DNA from: Alcanivorax sp.
GTDB taxonomy: Bacteria; Pseudomonadota; Gammaproteobacteria; Pseudomonadales; Alcanivoracaceae
Assembly: GCA_017794945.1 (NCBI GenBank)
Contig: CP051239.1
Span: forward strand, 310,001-374,000
DNA: 64,000 bases
Reading direction: 5' to 3'
Shown here: positions 1 through 8,707 of the stretch, piece by piece
Layout of the letters: every line of letters starts with the position of its first letter
How positions within the stretch are numbered: position 1 is the first letter of the stretch
Translations under genes and position numbers: made by a program
Notes under the pieces: model-generated
The model's database searches: none
The model's input: the letters and a program-made list of their open reading frames with translations, nothing else
What the model was told of the DNA's origin: nothing

Positions 1-713
1 CCAAGCACCGTCCGGAAGCGATCAAGACCGAAGCCAAGGCAGCCGGTGACGGCGTCACCCTGAGCGGCGGCAAATTGCTGGTGCTGGACGCCCATGTGGC
101 GGACCTGCTGCTGGTGGCGGCCCGGCAGGGCGAGAACACCGCGCTGTTCCTGGTCGACCCCAAGGCCCAGGGCGTGAGCATCGAGCGCACCCGCATGGTG
201 GACGACCGCAACGCCGCTCGGGTAACCCTGGATAACGTCGCCGCCGAACCGATGGCGGACGGCGCCGCCGCGCTCGCCGCCGCCCTGCGCGCCGGCCGCG
301 CGGTGCTGGCCGCGGAGCTCTCCGGTCTGGCCCGGGAAGCGTTCGAGCGCACCCTGCAGTACCTCAAGGAGCGCAAGCAGTTCGGCCGCCTGATCGGTAC
401 CTTCCAGGCGCTGCAGCACCGCGCCGCGCTGCTGATGGGCGAAGTGTCGATGAGCGACGCCCTGGCGATGCAGGCGCTGGACGCCTGCGACCGCAACGCC
501 GACGACGCCGAGGTTCAAGTGCTGGCCGCCAAGGCCAAGGCCGCGCGGACCGCGCTGCTGGCCGGCCAGGAAGCGGTGCAGATGCACGGCGGCATCGGCA
601 TGACCGATGAATTCGACATCGGCTTTTTCCTCAAGCGCGCCCGCGCCGGCGGTGAAACCCTGGGCGACGCCAACTACTGCGCGGACCGCTTCGCGGCCCT
701 GCGGGATTACTAA
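1..713 (+). CDS. Acyl-CoA dehydrogenase, C-terminal part (5' end outside window)
   Basis: The reading frame is open from base 3, so the gene enters from upstream and the internal TTG at 75 is not its start. About 236 residues are visible. The C-terminal flavoprotein fold is clear: the helical stretch with FERTLQYLKERKQFGRLIG and the terminal motif QMHGGIGMTDEF are typical of acyl-CoA dehydrogenases, which make the alpha-beta double bond with FAD. It leads a plus-strand run with a MaoC hydratase, an SDR and a thiolase at gaps of 11-14 bases, so it probably supplies the first step of a beta-oxidation-like pathway. Substrate chain length cannot be read from the sequence. Confidence 0.93.
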   Translation, partial: KHRPEAIKTEAKAAGDGVTLSGGKLLVLDAHVADLLLVAARQGENTALFLVDPKAQGVSIERTRMVDDRNAARVTLDNVAAEPMADGAAALAAALRAGRAVLAAELSGLAREAFERTLQYLKERKQFGRLIGTFQALQHRAALLMGEVSMSDALAMQALDACDRNADDAEVQVLAAKAKAARTALLAGQEAVQMHGGIGMTDEFDIGFFLKRARAGGETLGDANYCADRFAALRDY

Positions 714-727
714 GAGGAGATTTTATA

Positions 728-1195
728 ATGTCCAATAACAAGCTCAGCGTGGACGAACTGAAAGCCAAGGTGGACCAGGACCTGGGTACGTCCCGCTGGT
801 TCCCGGTCACCCAGGAGCGCATTGATCAGTTCGCCGACCTCACCGAGGACCCGCAGTGGATTCACATTGATCCGGAGCGGGCCGCCAAGGAGACCCCGTT
901 CGGCGGCACCATCGCCCACGGTTTCCTGAGCCTGTCACTGCTGTCCGCCATGGCCATGGACGTGGTCCCCGGCGTGCAGGGCACGGTGATGGGCATCAAC
1001 TACGGCTTCGACAAGGTTCGCTTCCTGAACCCGGTGCGCTCCGGCTCCCAGGTACGCGGCCACTTCAAGCTGGCCGGCGTGGAGCCGCGCGGTGACAATC
1101 AGTTGCTGATCCGTTATGCCATTTCGGTGGAAATCGACGGTGTCGACAAGCCGGCCATCGCCTGCGAATGGCTGAGCCTGATTGTTTTGGGATAA
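728..1195 (+). CDS. MaoC-family (R)-specific enoyl-CoA hydratase
   Basis: 155 residues, the usual length of single hot-dog MaoC hydratases. The hydratase-2 signature is present: an Asp in LTEDPQWIHID followed by the downstream His and the PFGGTIAHGFLSLSL segment. The enzyme adds water to trans-2-enoyl-CoA. The start is an ATG with a strong GAGGAGA ribosome site 9 bases upstream. It lies 14 bases after the acyl-CoA dehydrogenase and 14 bases before the SDR, so hydration and 3-hydroxyacyl oxidation are encoded side by side. Substrate range is unknown. Confidence 0.92.
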   Translation: MSNNKLSVDELKAKVDQDLGTSRWFPVTQERIDQFADLTEDPQWIHIDPERAAKETPFGGTIAHGFLSLSLLSAMAMDVVPGVQGTVMGINYGFDKVRFLNPVRSGSQVRGHFKLAGVEPRGDNQLLIRYAISVEIDGVDKPAIACEWLSLIVLG

Positions 1196-1209
1196 CAACG
1201 GAGACGTTC

Positions 1210-2130
1210 ATGAGTATTAATTTCGAGGGCCGGGTGGCGATCGTCACCGGCGCCGCCAACGGCCTGGGTAAATCCCACGCGCTGTCGCTGGCGAAGTTGG
1301 GCGCCAAGGTGGTGGTCAATGATTTCGGCGGCGCCCGCGACGGCACCGGCGGTTCCAGCGAAGCGGCGGAGAAAGTGGTCGCCGAGATCAAGGCCGCCGG
1401 CGGTGAAGCGATCGCCAACGGCGCCGACGTGTCCAGCGAGGAGCAGGTCGGCGCCATGGTCCAACAGACCCTGGACCAGTGGGGCCGCATCGACATTCTG
1501 GTGAACAACGCCGGCATCCTGCGCGACAAGAGCTTCGCCAAGATGGACATGTCGGACTGGGACAAAGTGGTGGCGGTGCATCTGACCGGCTCCGCGATCT
1601 GCACCCGGGCCGTTTGGCCGGTGATGCGCGAGCAGAAGTACGGCCGCGTGATCATGACCACCTCCACCTCCGGGCTGTACGGCAACTTCGGCCAGGCCAA
1701 CTACGGCGCCGCGAAAATGGGCGTGGCCGGCCTGATGAACACGCTGTGCCTGGAGGGCGAGAAGTACGACATCAAGGTAAACTGCGTGGCGCCCACCGCG
1801 GCCACGCGCATGACCGAAGACCTGATGCCCAAGGAAGTGCTGGCCCTGCTGGAGCCGGAGGCGATCACCCCGGCGGTGTTGTTCCTGGCCAGCGACCAGG
1901 CACCCAACCAGCGCATCGTGCTGGCCGGCGCCGGCTGCTATGCCATGGTGCGGTTGATGGAAAGCGACGGCATTTACCTCAACGAGGAAGAGCGCACGCC
2001 GGACGCCATCGCGGCCCGGTTTGAACAGCTGGGCGACATGGGCAACGCCCGTGAAATGACCAATGGCGGCGAGCACGTCACCAAGATTCTGACCAAGGCC
2101 GCGCAGGCCAAAGGCATCAAACTTACTTAA
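1210..2130 (+). CDS. Short-chain dehydrogenase/reductase (3-hydroxyacyl-CoA type)
   Basis: 306 residues from the ATG at 1210, which follows the purine-rich stretch ACGGAGACG; an in-frame ATG at 1168 lies inside the previous gene and is unlikely. The Rossmann motif TGAANGLGK (residues 13-21), the NNAG motif and the catalytic Y165-x3-K169 in QANYGAAK are all present. Length and the sequence [14 protein letters not shown] resemble the N-terminal hydroxyacyl-CoA dehydrogenase domain of peroxisomal multifunctional enzyme type 2. Placed between a MaoC hydratase and a thiolase, it most likely oxidises (3R)-hydroxyacyl-CoA to 3-ketoacyl-CoA with NAD(P)+. Confidence 0.92.
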   Translation: MSINFEGRVAIVTGAANGLGKSHALSLAKLGAKVVVNDFGGARDGTGGSSEAAEKVVAEIKAAGGEAIANGADVSSEEQVGAMVQQTLDQWGRIDILVNNAGILRDKSFAKMDMSDWDKVVAVHLTGSAICTRAVWPVMREQKYGRVIMTTSTSGLYGNFGQANYGAAKMGVAGLMNTLCLEGEKYDIKVNCVAPTAATRMTEDLMPKEVLALLEPEAITPAVLFLASDQAPNQRIVLAGAGCYAMVRLMESDGIYLNEEERTPDAIAARFEQLGDMGNAREMTNGGEHVTKILTKAAQAKGIKLT

Positions 2131-2141
2131 AGAGGTTCATC

Positions 2142-3344
2142 ATGAGAGAAGCAGTCATCGTTTCCACCGCCCGCACCCCCATCGGCAAGGCGTACCGGGG
2201 CGCGTTCAACGACACCCAGGCCCAGGAGCTGGGTGGTCACGTGATCAAGCACGCCGTGGAGCGCGCCAAGATCGATCCGCAGAGCATCCAGGACGTGATC
2301 ATGGGCGCCGCCCTGCAGCAGGGCTCCACCAGCGGCAACGTGGCGCGTCAGTGCGCTCTGCGCGGCGGCCTGCCCACTTCCGTGGCCGGCATGACCATTG
2401 ACCGTCAGTGCGCGTCCGGCCTGATGGCCATCGCCACCGCGGCCAAGGAAATCGTGGTCGACAACATGGACGTGGCGGTCGCCGGCGGCCTGGAGTCCAT
2501 CTCCCTGGTGCAGAACGACAAGATGAACACCTTCCGTGCCCGCGATCCGTGGCTCAAGGAGCACCGTCCGGACATCTACATGAGCATGCTGGAAACCGCC
2601 GAAGTGGTCGCCGACCGCTACAACGTCTCCCGCGATGCCCAGGACGAGTACGCGTTCCAGTCACAGATGCGCACCGCCAAGGCCCAGCAGGAAGGCAAGT
2701 TCGACGACGAAATCGTACCGCTGACCACCAACATGAAGGTGATGAACAAAGAGACCAAGGAAATTTCCGATAAGGAAGTGACCCTGGCCAAGGACGAGGG
2801 CAACCGCCCCGAGACCACCCTGGAAGGCCTGCAGAGCCTGAAGCCGGTGTTCAAGGACGGCCTCAACATTCAAGAAGGCAAGTTCATCACCGCCGGTAAC
2901 GCCTCCCAGCTGTCCGACGGCGCCAGCGCCTGCGTGCTGATGGAAGCCAAGGAAGCCGAGCGTCTCGGCCTGCAGCCCCTGGGGGCCTACCGCGGCATGG
3001 CCGTGGCCGGCTGTGACCCGGACGAGATGGGCATCGGCCCGGTGTTCGCGGTGCCCAAGCTGCTCAAGCGCTTTGGCCTGACCATCGACGATATCGGCCT
3101 GTGGGAACTCAACGAAGCGTTCGCCAGCCAGTGTCTGTACAGCCGTGATAAGCTGGGCATCGACCCGGACAAGTACAACGTCAACGGCGGCGCGATCTCC
3201 ATCGGCCACCCGTACGGCATGTCCGGTGCGCGCATGACCGGGCACGCGCTGATCGAAGGCAAGCGCCGCGGCGTCAAGTACGTGGTGGTGACCATGTGCG
3301 TGGGCGGTGGCATCGGTGCCGCCGGGCTGTTCGAAGTATTCTGA
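2142..3344 (+). CDS. Thiolase (acetyl-CoA acyltransferase)
   Basis: 400 residues, standard thiolase length. The nucleophilic Cys90 is in [10 protein letters not shown], the active-site His in [18 protein letters not shown], and the second Cys in [13 protein letters not shown] near the C-terminus. It cleaves 3-ketoacyl-CoA (or condenses acetyl-CoA) and closes the four-gene operon. The start has AAGAGG 9 bases upstream. A strong terminator follows 22 bases after the stop. Degradative or biosynthetic direction cannot be decided from sequence; the neighbours favour degradation. Confidence 0.95.
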   Translation: MREAVIVSTARTPIGKAYRGAFNDTQAQELGGHVIKHAVERAKIDPQSIQDVIMGAALQQGSTSGNVARQCALRGGLPTSVAGMTIDRQCASGLMAIATAAKEIVVDNMDVAVAGGLESISLVQNDKMNTFRARDPWLKEHRPDIYMSMLETAEVVADRYNVSRDAQDEYAFQSQMRTAKAQQEGKFDDEIVPLTTNMKVMNKETKEISDKEVTLAKDEGNRPETTLEGLQSLKPVFKDGLNIQEGKFITAGNASQLSDGASACVLMEAKEAERLGLQPLGAYRGMAVAGCDPDEMGIGPVFAVPKLLKRFGLTIDDIGLWELNEAFASQCLYSRDKLGIDPDKYNVNGGAISIGHPYGMSGARMTGHALIEGKRRGVKYVVVTMCVGGGIGAAGLFEVF

Positions 3345-3366
3345 ACCGCCACCAGGCCGCACGCAT

Positions 3367-3399
3367 AAAAAAGCCCGGCTCCAGGCCGGGCTTTTTTTT
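3367..3399 (+). terminator. Bidirectional rho-independent terminator
   Basis: GC-rich stem AGCCCGGC/GCCGGGCT with a short loop, flanked by an A-run on the left and a T-run on the right. It serves the thiolase operon on the plus strand and the converging binding-protein gene on the minus strand. Confidence 0.93.
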
Positions 3400-3423
3400 G
3401 TGCGCTTTTCCGCGAGCTGGCGA

Positions 3424-4647
3424 TCAGCCCTGCTTCGGGCGGCGCATCTTGCAGGTGGTGGGCAGGGTCACGTCCTCGCGGCTGATCTCCGCGATTTTGT
3501 GGAAGTTGAAATCGGTGCCTTCGGCGCCGTATTCCATATCGTCCTTGAGCACGGAGATGAACAGCGGCAGCTGCATCTGGTGGTCGGACTTGCGCATCAC
3601 CACTTCACCGGTGGTGGTTTCCAGGCTCATGTCTTCCATGGCGAAAGCGACTTTCACCGGATCAGTGCTGCCGGCCTTCTCCGCGGCTTTGTCGAGGAAG
3701 TCGAGCATGGTGGTGAGACGCAGCCAGTAGTAGTCCCAACCGGTGTCTTCGTACATGGCGACCTGCTGCTCGGCCATTTCCGGTTTGTCGAAATCACCGT
3801 AGTACTCGTTGACCTGGTAGATACGATCCACGCCGGCCTCACCGACCTGGGTAACCACGCCGGCCATGGCGCCGTAGTAGGTCAGGAACGGCATATCCAG
3901 GCCGTAATCGGCGGCCGCTTTCACCAGCAGGGTGATGTCCTGGCCCCAGTTACCGGTGATCACGGCGTCGGCGCCGGACGACTGGATTTTGGACACGTAG
4001 GGGGTGAAGTCCTTCACCTTGGCGAGCGGGTGGAAATCCTGGCCGACGATCTCGATGTCCGGACGTTTTTCCTTAAGCATCTTGGTGGCGGCTTCCGCCA
4101 CCGCGCGGCCAAAGCTGTAGTCCTGGTTGATCAGGTAGACCTTCTTGATGTCGTCACGACCTTCGATCCAGCTGGTCATGGCGTTCATCTTCATGTCCAC
4201 GTGGGCGTCGAAGCGGAAGTGCCAGAATGAACAACGCTCATTGGTAAACGCCGGATCCACCGCCGCCATGTTCAGATAGAGCACCTCATCACCCGGGTTA
4301 CGGGCGTTGTGCTTGTTGACCGCGGCAAGGATGGCGGAACCCACGGACGACCCCATACCCTGGGTCACGTAGCGGATGCCGTCGTCGATGGCCTTCTGCA
4401 ATTGCACCAGGCTCTCTTGCGGGTTGACCTTGTTGTCCAGGCCGACGATCTCAAGCTTGTCGCCATTGATGCCGCCGTTGGCGTTGATTTTCTTCGCGTG
4501 GAAATTGAGATGGTCCAGCGCGGACTGGCCGGCGGCGGCCATGGGCCCGGTGAGCGGGTCGATCAGCGCGACGCGAACGGTATCCGCGCTGGCGGTGCCC
4601 ACCAGCAAGGCGGTCGCGGCGACCATCGAAAGCAGGGGTTTCAACAT
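3424..4647 (-). CDS. Branched-chain amino acid/amide-type ABC transporter substrate-binding protein (intact paralogue)
   Basis: 407 residues, beginning with a Sec signal peptide (MLKPLLSMVAATALLVGTASA) and the mature start DTVRVALIDPLTGPMAAAG. The periplasmic type I binding-protein fold (LivK/Peripla_BP_6 group) is clear from LTGPMAAAGQ, GSSVGSAI and DAVITGNWGQD. It is a separate transcription unit downstream of a matching ABC importer: a terminator lies between this gene and the last ATPase gene. The importer operon starts with a second, very similar binding protein that is frameshifted, so this copy is probably the working receptor. The ligand is unknown. Confidence 0.92.
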   Translation of the reverse strand: MLKPLLSMVAATALLVGTASADTVRVALIDPLTGPMAAAGQSALDHLNFHAKKINANGGINGDKLEIVGLDNKVNPQESLVQLQKAIDDGIRYVTQGMGSSVGSAILAAVNKHNARNPGDEVLYLNMAAVDPAFTNERCSFWHFRFDAHVDMKMNAMTSWIEGRDDIKKVYLINQDYSFGRAVAEAATKMLKEKRPDIEIVGQDFHPLAKVKDFTPYVSKIQSSGADAVITGNWGQDITLLVKAAADYGLDMPFLTYYGAMAGVVTQVGEAGVDRIYQVNEYYGDFDKPEMAEQQVAMYEDTGWDYYWLRLTTMLDFLDKAAEKAGSTDPVKVAFAMEDMSLETTTGEVVMRKSDHQMQLPLFISVLKDDMEYGAEGTDFNFHKIAEISREDVTLPTTCKMRRPKQG

Positions 4648-4932
4648 GACAGCTCTCCTCGTTGTTGTTCTGTCACCGGGATTACCGGCTGTTCGTTTTG
4701 ATTATTACCGCTTTAACTGTCGGGCCAGCGTCGGCGGCTGAGTGGTGGTGCTCGGACGTGAAGAGCAATTACGCTTTCTTCACTTTTTGATTTTTACTGA
4801 TTTTCAGTATGGGAGGTCGCCCTCGGGGCTGTCCAGTCGACATTTGTAACCCCTATAAATATAGGCATGGCGGCGTTCCTTAATAATAGTACTAAGGTCG
4901 TAATTTCCTAAATATAGCGGTGTTTAATGTGC
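4648..4932. other. Intergenic region upstream of the binding-protein gene
   Basis: About 285 bases without a gene. It is clearly AT-richer than its surroundings, with A/T tracts around 4780-4930, and should hold the promoter of the minus-strand binding-protein gene. I could not fix a convincing -35/-10 pair by eye. Confidence 0.5.
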
Positions 4933-4957
4933 AAAAAAAAGCCCGCCGAAGCGGGCC
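4933..4957 (-). terminator. Rho-independent terminator of the ABC importer operon
   Basis: Read on the minus strand: stem GGCCCGCTTCGGCGGGC followed by eight T. It starts about 35 bases after the stop of the LivF-like gene. Confidence 0.9.
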
Positions 4958-4991
4958 AGCCCATTGACGATGGAACACAAACAAAACCGAA

Positions 4992-5690
4992 TCAGACTTC
5001 CAGCCACTCGCGACGAATCGATTCGTCGGCGCGCAGCTCCTGCGGCGTGCCTTCAAAAACGATCTGACCGTGGCCCATGACCAGCACGCGATGGGAAATA
5101 TCCATGGCGATCGAGAGCTTCTGTTCAACCAGCAGAATGGACACACCGGCTTTGGCGATCTCGGAAATCAAATCGCCGATCTGCTTGACGATCAACGGCG
5201 CCAGACCTTCGGTGGGTTCGTCGATCATGATCAGCTCCGGATCCCCCATCAGGGTGCGGCTGATGGTGAGCATCTGCTTCTCACCACCGGACAGCACGCC
5301 CGCCGGGGCGTCCGCGCGCTGAGCCAGGTTGGGGAACATGTCGAGCATTTGCTCGGCACGCCATTTGCCCGGCTTGCGGGGGTTCTTGACCCCCAGCTCC
5401 AGATTCTGGCGTACGGTCAGGGTCGGAAAGATATCCCGGTTCTCGGGCACGTAACCCAGGCCCAGACGTGAGATTTTATGGTTGGGCAAACCGGCGATTT
5501 CATTGCCGCGGAAGCGGATGGAACCGTGCGGCGGCACTTCACCCATGATCGATTTCACGGTGGTGGAGCGCCCTACCCCGTTGCGTCCCAGCAGGGACAC
5601 CACTTCGCCTTCCTCAAGCGAAAAATTGACGCCGTGGAGGATGTGGCTTTTGCCGTAATAGGCGTTCAGATCGCGGACTTCGAGCATCAT
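4992..5690 (-). CDS. LivF-type ABC transporter ATP-binding protein with Arg in Walker A
   Basis: 232 residues, typical LivF length. The signature LSGGEKQMLTISR, Walker B LIMIDEPTEGL and switch His region (LLVEQ) are present. The Walker A reads GRNGVGRSTT: the normally invariant Lys is Arg41, confirmed in the DNA (GGG CGC TCC). The start ATG overlaps the stop of the LivG-like gene (ATGA), so translation is coupled. With the LivG-like protein it should form the ATPase pair of a HAAT-family importer. Whether the Lys-to-Arg change lowers ATP hydrolysis cannot be judged here. Confidence 0.92.
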   Translation of the reverse strand: MMLEVRDLNAYYGKSHILHGVNFSLEEGEVVSLLGRNGVGRSTTVKSIMGEVPPHGSIRFRGNEIAGLPNHKISRLGLGYVPENRDIFPTLTVRQNLELGVKNPRKPGKWRAEQMLDMFPNLAQRADAPAGVLSGGEKQMLTISRTLMGDPELIMIDEPTEGLAPLIVKQIGDLISEIAKAGVSILLVEQKLSIAMDISHRVLVMGHGQIVFEGTPQELRADESIRREWLEV

Positions 5691-6433
5691 GCGGCCTCCT
5701 CGCCCAGATACGCCTCTTTGACGCGCGGGTCGTTGCGGATTTCCTCCGGTGTTCCGGTGGCGACGATCTTGCCGTACACCAGCACCGAAATACGGTCGGC
5801 CAGTTCGAACACCACGCCCATGTCGTGCTCCACGATCATCAGGGTGCGGCCCTGGGCCACCTGGCGGATCAGGCTGATCGCCTGGGCGGTTTCGGTGTTG
5901 CTCATGCCGGCGGTGGGCTCGTCGAGAATCACCACCTCGGCGCCGCAGGCGATGGTCATGCCGATCTCCAAAGCACGCTGGCTGGCATAGGGCAAGGCCC
6001 CGGCCGGCACATCCCGCAGCGCCTGCAGGCCGATCATTTCCAGCACTTCCTCGGCGCGCTCGTTGGCGGCCTTGATCTTGCTGGCCGGACGCCAGAACAC
6101 ATAGCCGGAGCCGGCGGTCTTGAAGCAGGCGCAGCGCAGGTTCTCGAACACGGACAGATTCACGAACACGTTGCTGACCTGGAAAGACCGGGACAGGCCG
6201 CGCTGCTGAATCTTTTCCGGTGTGAGGCCGTCAATGCGCTCGCCGTTCAGAAGGATCTCACCACCACTGGGCGGGAAGGCGCCGGAGAGCAGATTGAAGA
6301 ACGTGGATTTGCCGGCCCCGTTGGGGCCGATCACGGCGTGTATCTCGCCTTTTTCCACTTCCAGGTCGACCCCGCAAATCACCTCGGCGAGGCCGAAGTT
6401 CTTGGTCAGGTTTTTAATAGACAAGGCGCTCAT
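5687..6433 (-). CDS. LivG-type ABC transporter ATP-binding protein
   Basis: 248 residues with a canonical Walker A (GPNGAGKSTF), a Q-loop and Walker B VVILDEPTAGM. The ABC signature is degenerate (YASQRALEIGM instead of LSYGxQR). The start overlaps the permease stop by four bases, and the next ATPase overlaps its own stop, showing one translationally coupled operon. It is the second ATPase of the HAAT importer and, unlike its partner, keeps the Walker A Lys. Confidence 0.93.
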   Translation of the reverse strand: MSALSIKNLTKNFGLAEVICGVDLEVEKGEIHAVIGPNGAGKSTFFNLLSGAFPPSGGEILLNGERIDGLTPEKIQQRGLSRSFQVSNVFVNLSVFENLRCACFKTAGSGYVFWRPASKIKAANERAEEVLEMIGLQALRDVPAGALPYASQRALEIGMTIACGAEVVILDEPTAGMSNTETAQAISLIRQVAQGRTLMIVEHDMGVVFELADRISVLVYGKIVATGTPEEIRNDPRVKEAYLGEEAA

Positions 6434-7695
6434 GCGTTGTCCTCCCGAAGCTTTTTAGTCACGCGCATTACCACCACGCCGGCGGCGAACAGAATCAGCG
6501 CCCAAGCCCAGCTCATCACGGAACCGGCCTCGAAATTAAAGCCGAAGAACTGGGCGAACTCGTCGTCGCCGTGGCGCCACTGGAACAGCAACTCGACCAG
6601 CAGGATCAACCCCAGACTGATCAGTACCACCGCTGCCGCGCCGGTCAGCCAGCCGGGCAAGCGCTTGCCCAGGGAGCCTTCGCGTAGCGCCACGCGAATC
6701 TGCTCGATACCACCGCCAAGACCGCGCGGGGCGAACATCACGATGGCCAGGAACACCAGGCCCACATAGAGGATCGAGGCTTCCGTGTAATCGCTAAGCA
6801 TGGAGTTCATCAGCGACACCACGATGGCGCCGACGATGGGACCGTAGAACACGCCCAAGCCGCCCACCGCGGCCATCAGCAGCGCCAGGCCGGACGGAAT
6901 CAGGCCGAGGGCTTCCGGGGTGATGATCTCGTAGTTAACCGCCGCCATGCCGCCGGCGAGACCGCCGAACGAACCGGAAGCAATAAAGATCATGAAACGG
7001 ATGTTACGCGGCTGGTAACCGATGAACTGCAAGCGATCCGGGTTGTCGCGCACGGCATTGGACATGCGCCCCAGCGGCGTGCGGGTAAAGGCCCACATGG
7101 CGAACACCGCCAGGAAGGTCCAGAACGCCATGAACCAGTACACGTCGGTGGCCTGGGCCAATTCCAGACCGAACCACTGCGGGCCGACCATGCGGTTGCC
7201 ATAGATGCCGGCTTCGCCGCCGAATACCGAAGGAAACATCTGGCCGGCGGCGGCCACCATTTCACCCAGGCCCAGGGTAATCATGGCAAAGGCGGTGCCG
7301 GCGCGGCGGCAGAACGGCCAGCCGATGATCAGCGCCACCAGGCCACCGGCGATCATGCCCACCAGAGGCATGCTGACCACGGGGATGTGCGACCAGAAGC
7401 CTTCGCCGGCGTAGGACGCCTCGTCGATGGCATTCATGGCGTGCATGGCCGCGTAGCTGCCGAGGCCGAAGAACACCGCGTGGCCGAAGGACAGCATGCC
7501 CCCCTGACCAAGCAGCATGTTATACGACAAAGCGAACACGATATTGATGGCAATCACGTTCATCAGCGTGAAAGCGGTGCCGCTCTCAAGAACGAAAGGC
7601 AGAATCAAGAGCACGGCCGCGCTGATCAACCAGGGCGCCAGAGCACGCCAGGAGAAACGATTCTGCCGCGGTGCGACTGCGGTAATGTCGTTCAT
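6430..7695 (-). CDS. LivM-type ABC transporter permease
   Basis: 421 residues, longer than the usual ~330. The core has multiple hydrophobic segments and the family motif LSYNMLLGQGGMLSFGHAVFF. The extra C-terminal part (about residues 350-415) contains two further predicted membrane segments, the second ending in VMRVTKKLREDNA. The gene overlaps the LivH-like gene and the LivG-like gene by four bases each. It forms the inner-membrane channel together with the LivH-like subunit. The role of the C-terminal extension is unknown. Confidence 0.93.
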   Translation of the reverse strand: MNDITAVAPRQNRFSWRALAPWLISAAVLLILPFVLESGTAFTLMNVIAINIVFALSYNMLLGQGGMLSFGHAVFFGLGSYAAMHAMNAIDEASYAGEGFWSHIPVVSMPLVGMIAGGLVALIIGWPFCRRAGTAFAMITLGLGEMVAAAGQMFPSVFGGEAGIYGNRMVGPQWFGLELAQATDVYWFMAFWTFLAVFAMWAFTRTPLGRMSNAVRDNPDRLQFIGYQPRNIRFMIFIASGSFGGLAGGMAAVNYEIITPEALGLIPSGLALLMAAVGGLGVFYGPIVGAIVVSLMNSMLSDYTEASILYVGLVFLAIVMFAPRGLGGGIEQIRVALREGSLGKRLPGWLTGAAAVVLISLGLILLVELLFQWRHGDDEFAQFFGFNFEAGSVMSWAWALILFAAGVVVMRVTKKLREDNA

Positions 7696-8633
7696 GGCTC
7701 AAGCTCTCCCATCAGGCCACGGGGGCGGAAAATCAGGATCAGCACCAGCAGAATAAACGGCGTCATCGGCGCCAGGCTGGCCAGGGTGATCCCGGTCACC
7801 TCACCATAGGGGTCCACGTTCATGCCGAAAGCGTTAAGAATGTCGGCGATGGAGGCGTCGATGGCGACGAAGAACGTCTGGATCAGGCCGATCAACAGGG
7901 AGGCATAGAACGCGCCGATCAGCGATCCCATGCCGCCGACCACCACCACCACGAATACGATCGGGCCCAGCGTTACCGCCATGCCCGGCTCGGTGGCCAG
8001 CAACGGGCCGCCGATCACACCGGCCAGACCGGCCAGCGCACAGCCGAAGCCGAACACGCCCATGAACAGACGGGGGACGTTATGGCCCAGGTGGCCGACC
8101 ATGTTGCCGTGGGTCAACGCGGCGCGAATCATCATGCCGACACGGGTTTTCTTGAGCAGGAACCAGAGCGCGATAAACATGAACACGGCGATCAAGATCA
8201 CCACGCCGCGGAAAATCGAATAGTCGGTGCCGAACAGGGTGAACAGCGGCTCGCGCATATAATCGGGCTCGCGATAGGCCACCGCCACGGTGCCCCAGAT
8301 CAACTGCACCAGCTCGTCAATCACATAGGCCAGGCCGAAGGTGAACAGCAGCTCGGCCACGTGGCCGTTTTCGTGTACACGGCGCAGGCCGAATTTTTCC
8401 ACCATGGCGCCGAGGCCGCCGACCAGAATCGGGGCGAGCAGCAGAGCCGGCCAGAAGCCGATCTCCATGCCCATGGTGTAAGCGAAATAGGCACCCAGCA
8501 TGTAGAAGCTGGCATGGGCAAAGTTCAACACACCCATCATCGAGAAGATGAGGGTAAGACCACTGGACAGCATGAACAGCAAAAGGCCGTACAAAATACC
8601 GTTCAGCGTCGAAAAAATAACAATTTCGAGCAT
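7692..8633 (-). CDS. LivH-type ABC transporter permease
   Basis: 313 residues and strongly hydrophobic, with LSSGLTLIFSMMGVLNFAHASF near the N-terminus, a LivH family hallmark, and the cytoplasmic-loop region GMMIRAALTHGNMVGHLG. It follows the frameshifted binding-protein gene by 74 bases on the minus strand and overlaps the LivM-like gene by four. It is one half of the transmembrane channel of the HAAT importer. Confidence 0.94.
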   Translation of the reverse strand: MLEIVIFSTLNGILYGLLLFMLSSGLTLIFSMMGVLNFAHASFYMLGAYFAYTMGMEIGFWPALLLAPILVGGLGAMVEKFGLRRVHENGHVAELLFTFGLAYVIDELVQLIWGTVAVAYREPDYMREPLFTLFGTDYSIFRGVVILIAVFMFIALWFLLKKTRVGMMIRAALTHGNMVGHLGHNVPRLFMGVFGFGCALAGLAGVIGGPLLATEPGMAVTLGPIVFVVVVVGGMGSLIGAFYASLLIGLIQTFFVAIDASIADILNAFGMNVDPYGEVTGITLASLAPMTPFILLVLILIFRPRGLMGELEP

Positions 8634-8707
8634 GACGAGGCTCCCGGAACAGCGGCTCTCGCCGCTGTTCCCACTACTGAGTCACTGGAGTTACAGAATG
8701 GCGCCGT

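Noticed and set aside
1168..1209. Earlier start of the SDR gene at 1168.
   Set aside because: It would lie inside the MaoC gene; the ATG at 1210 has the ribosome site and opens the usual SDR N-terminus.
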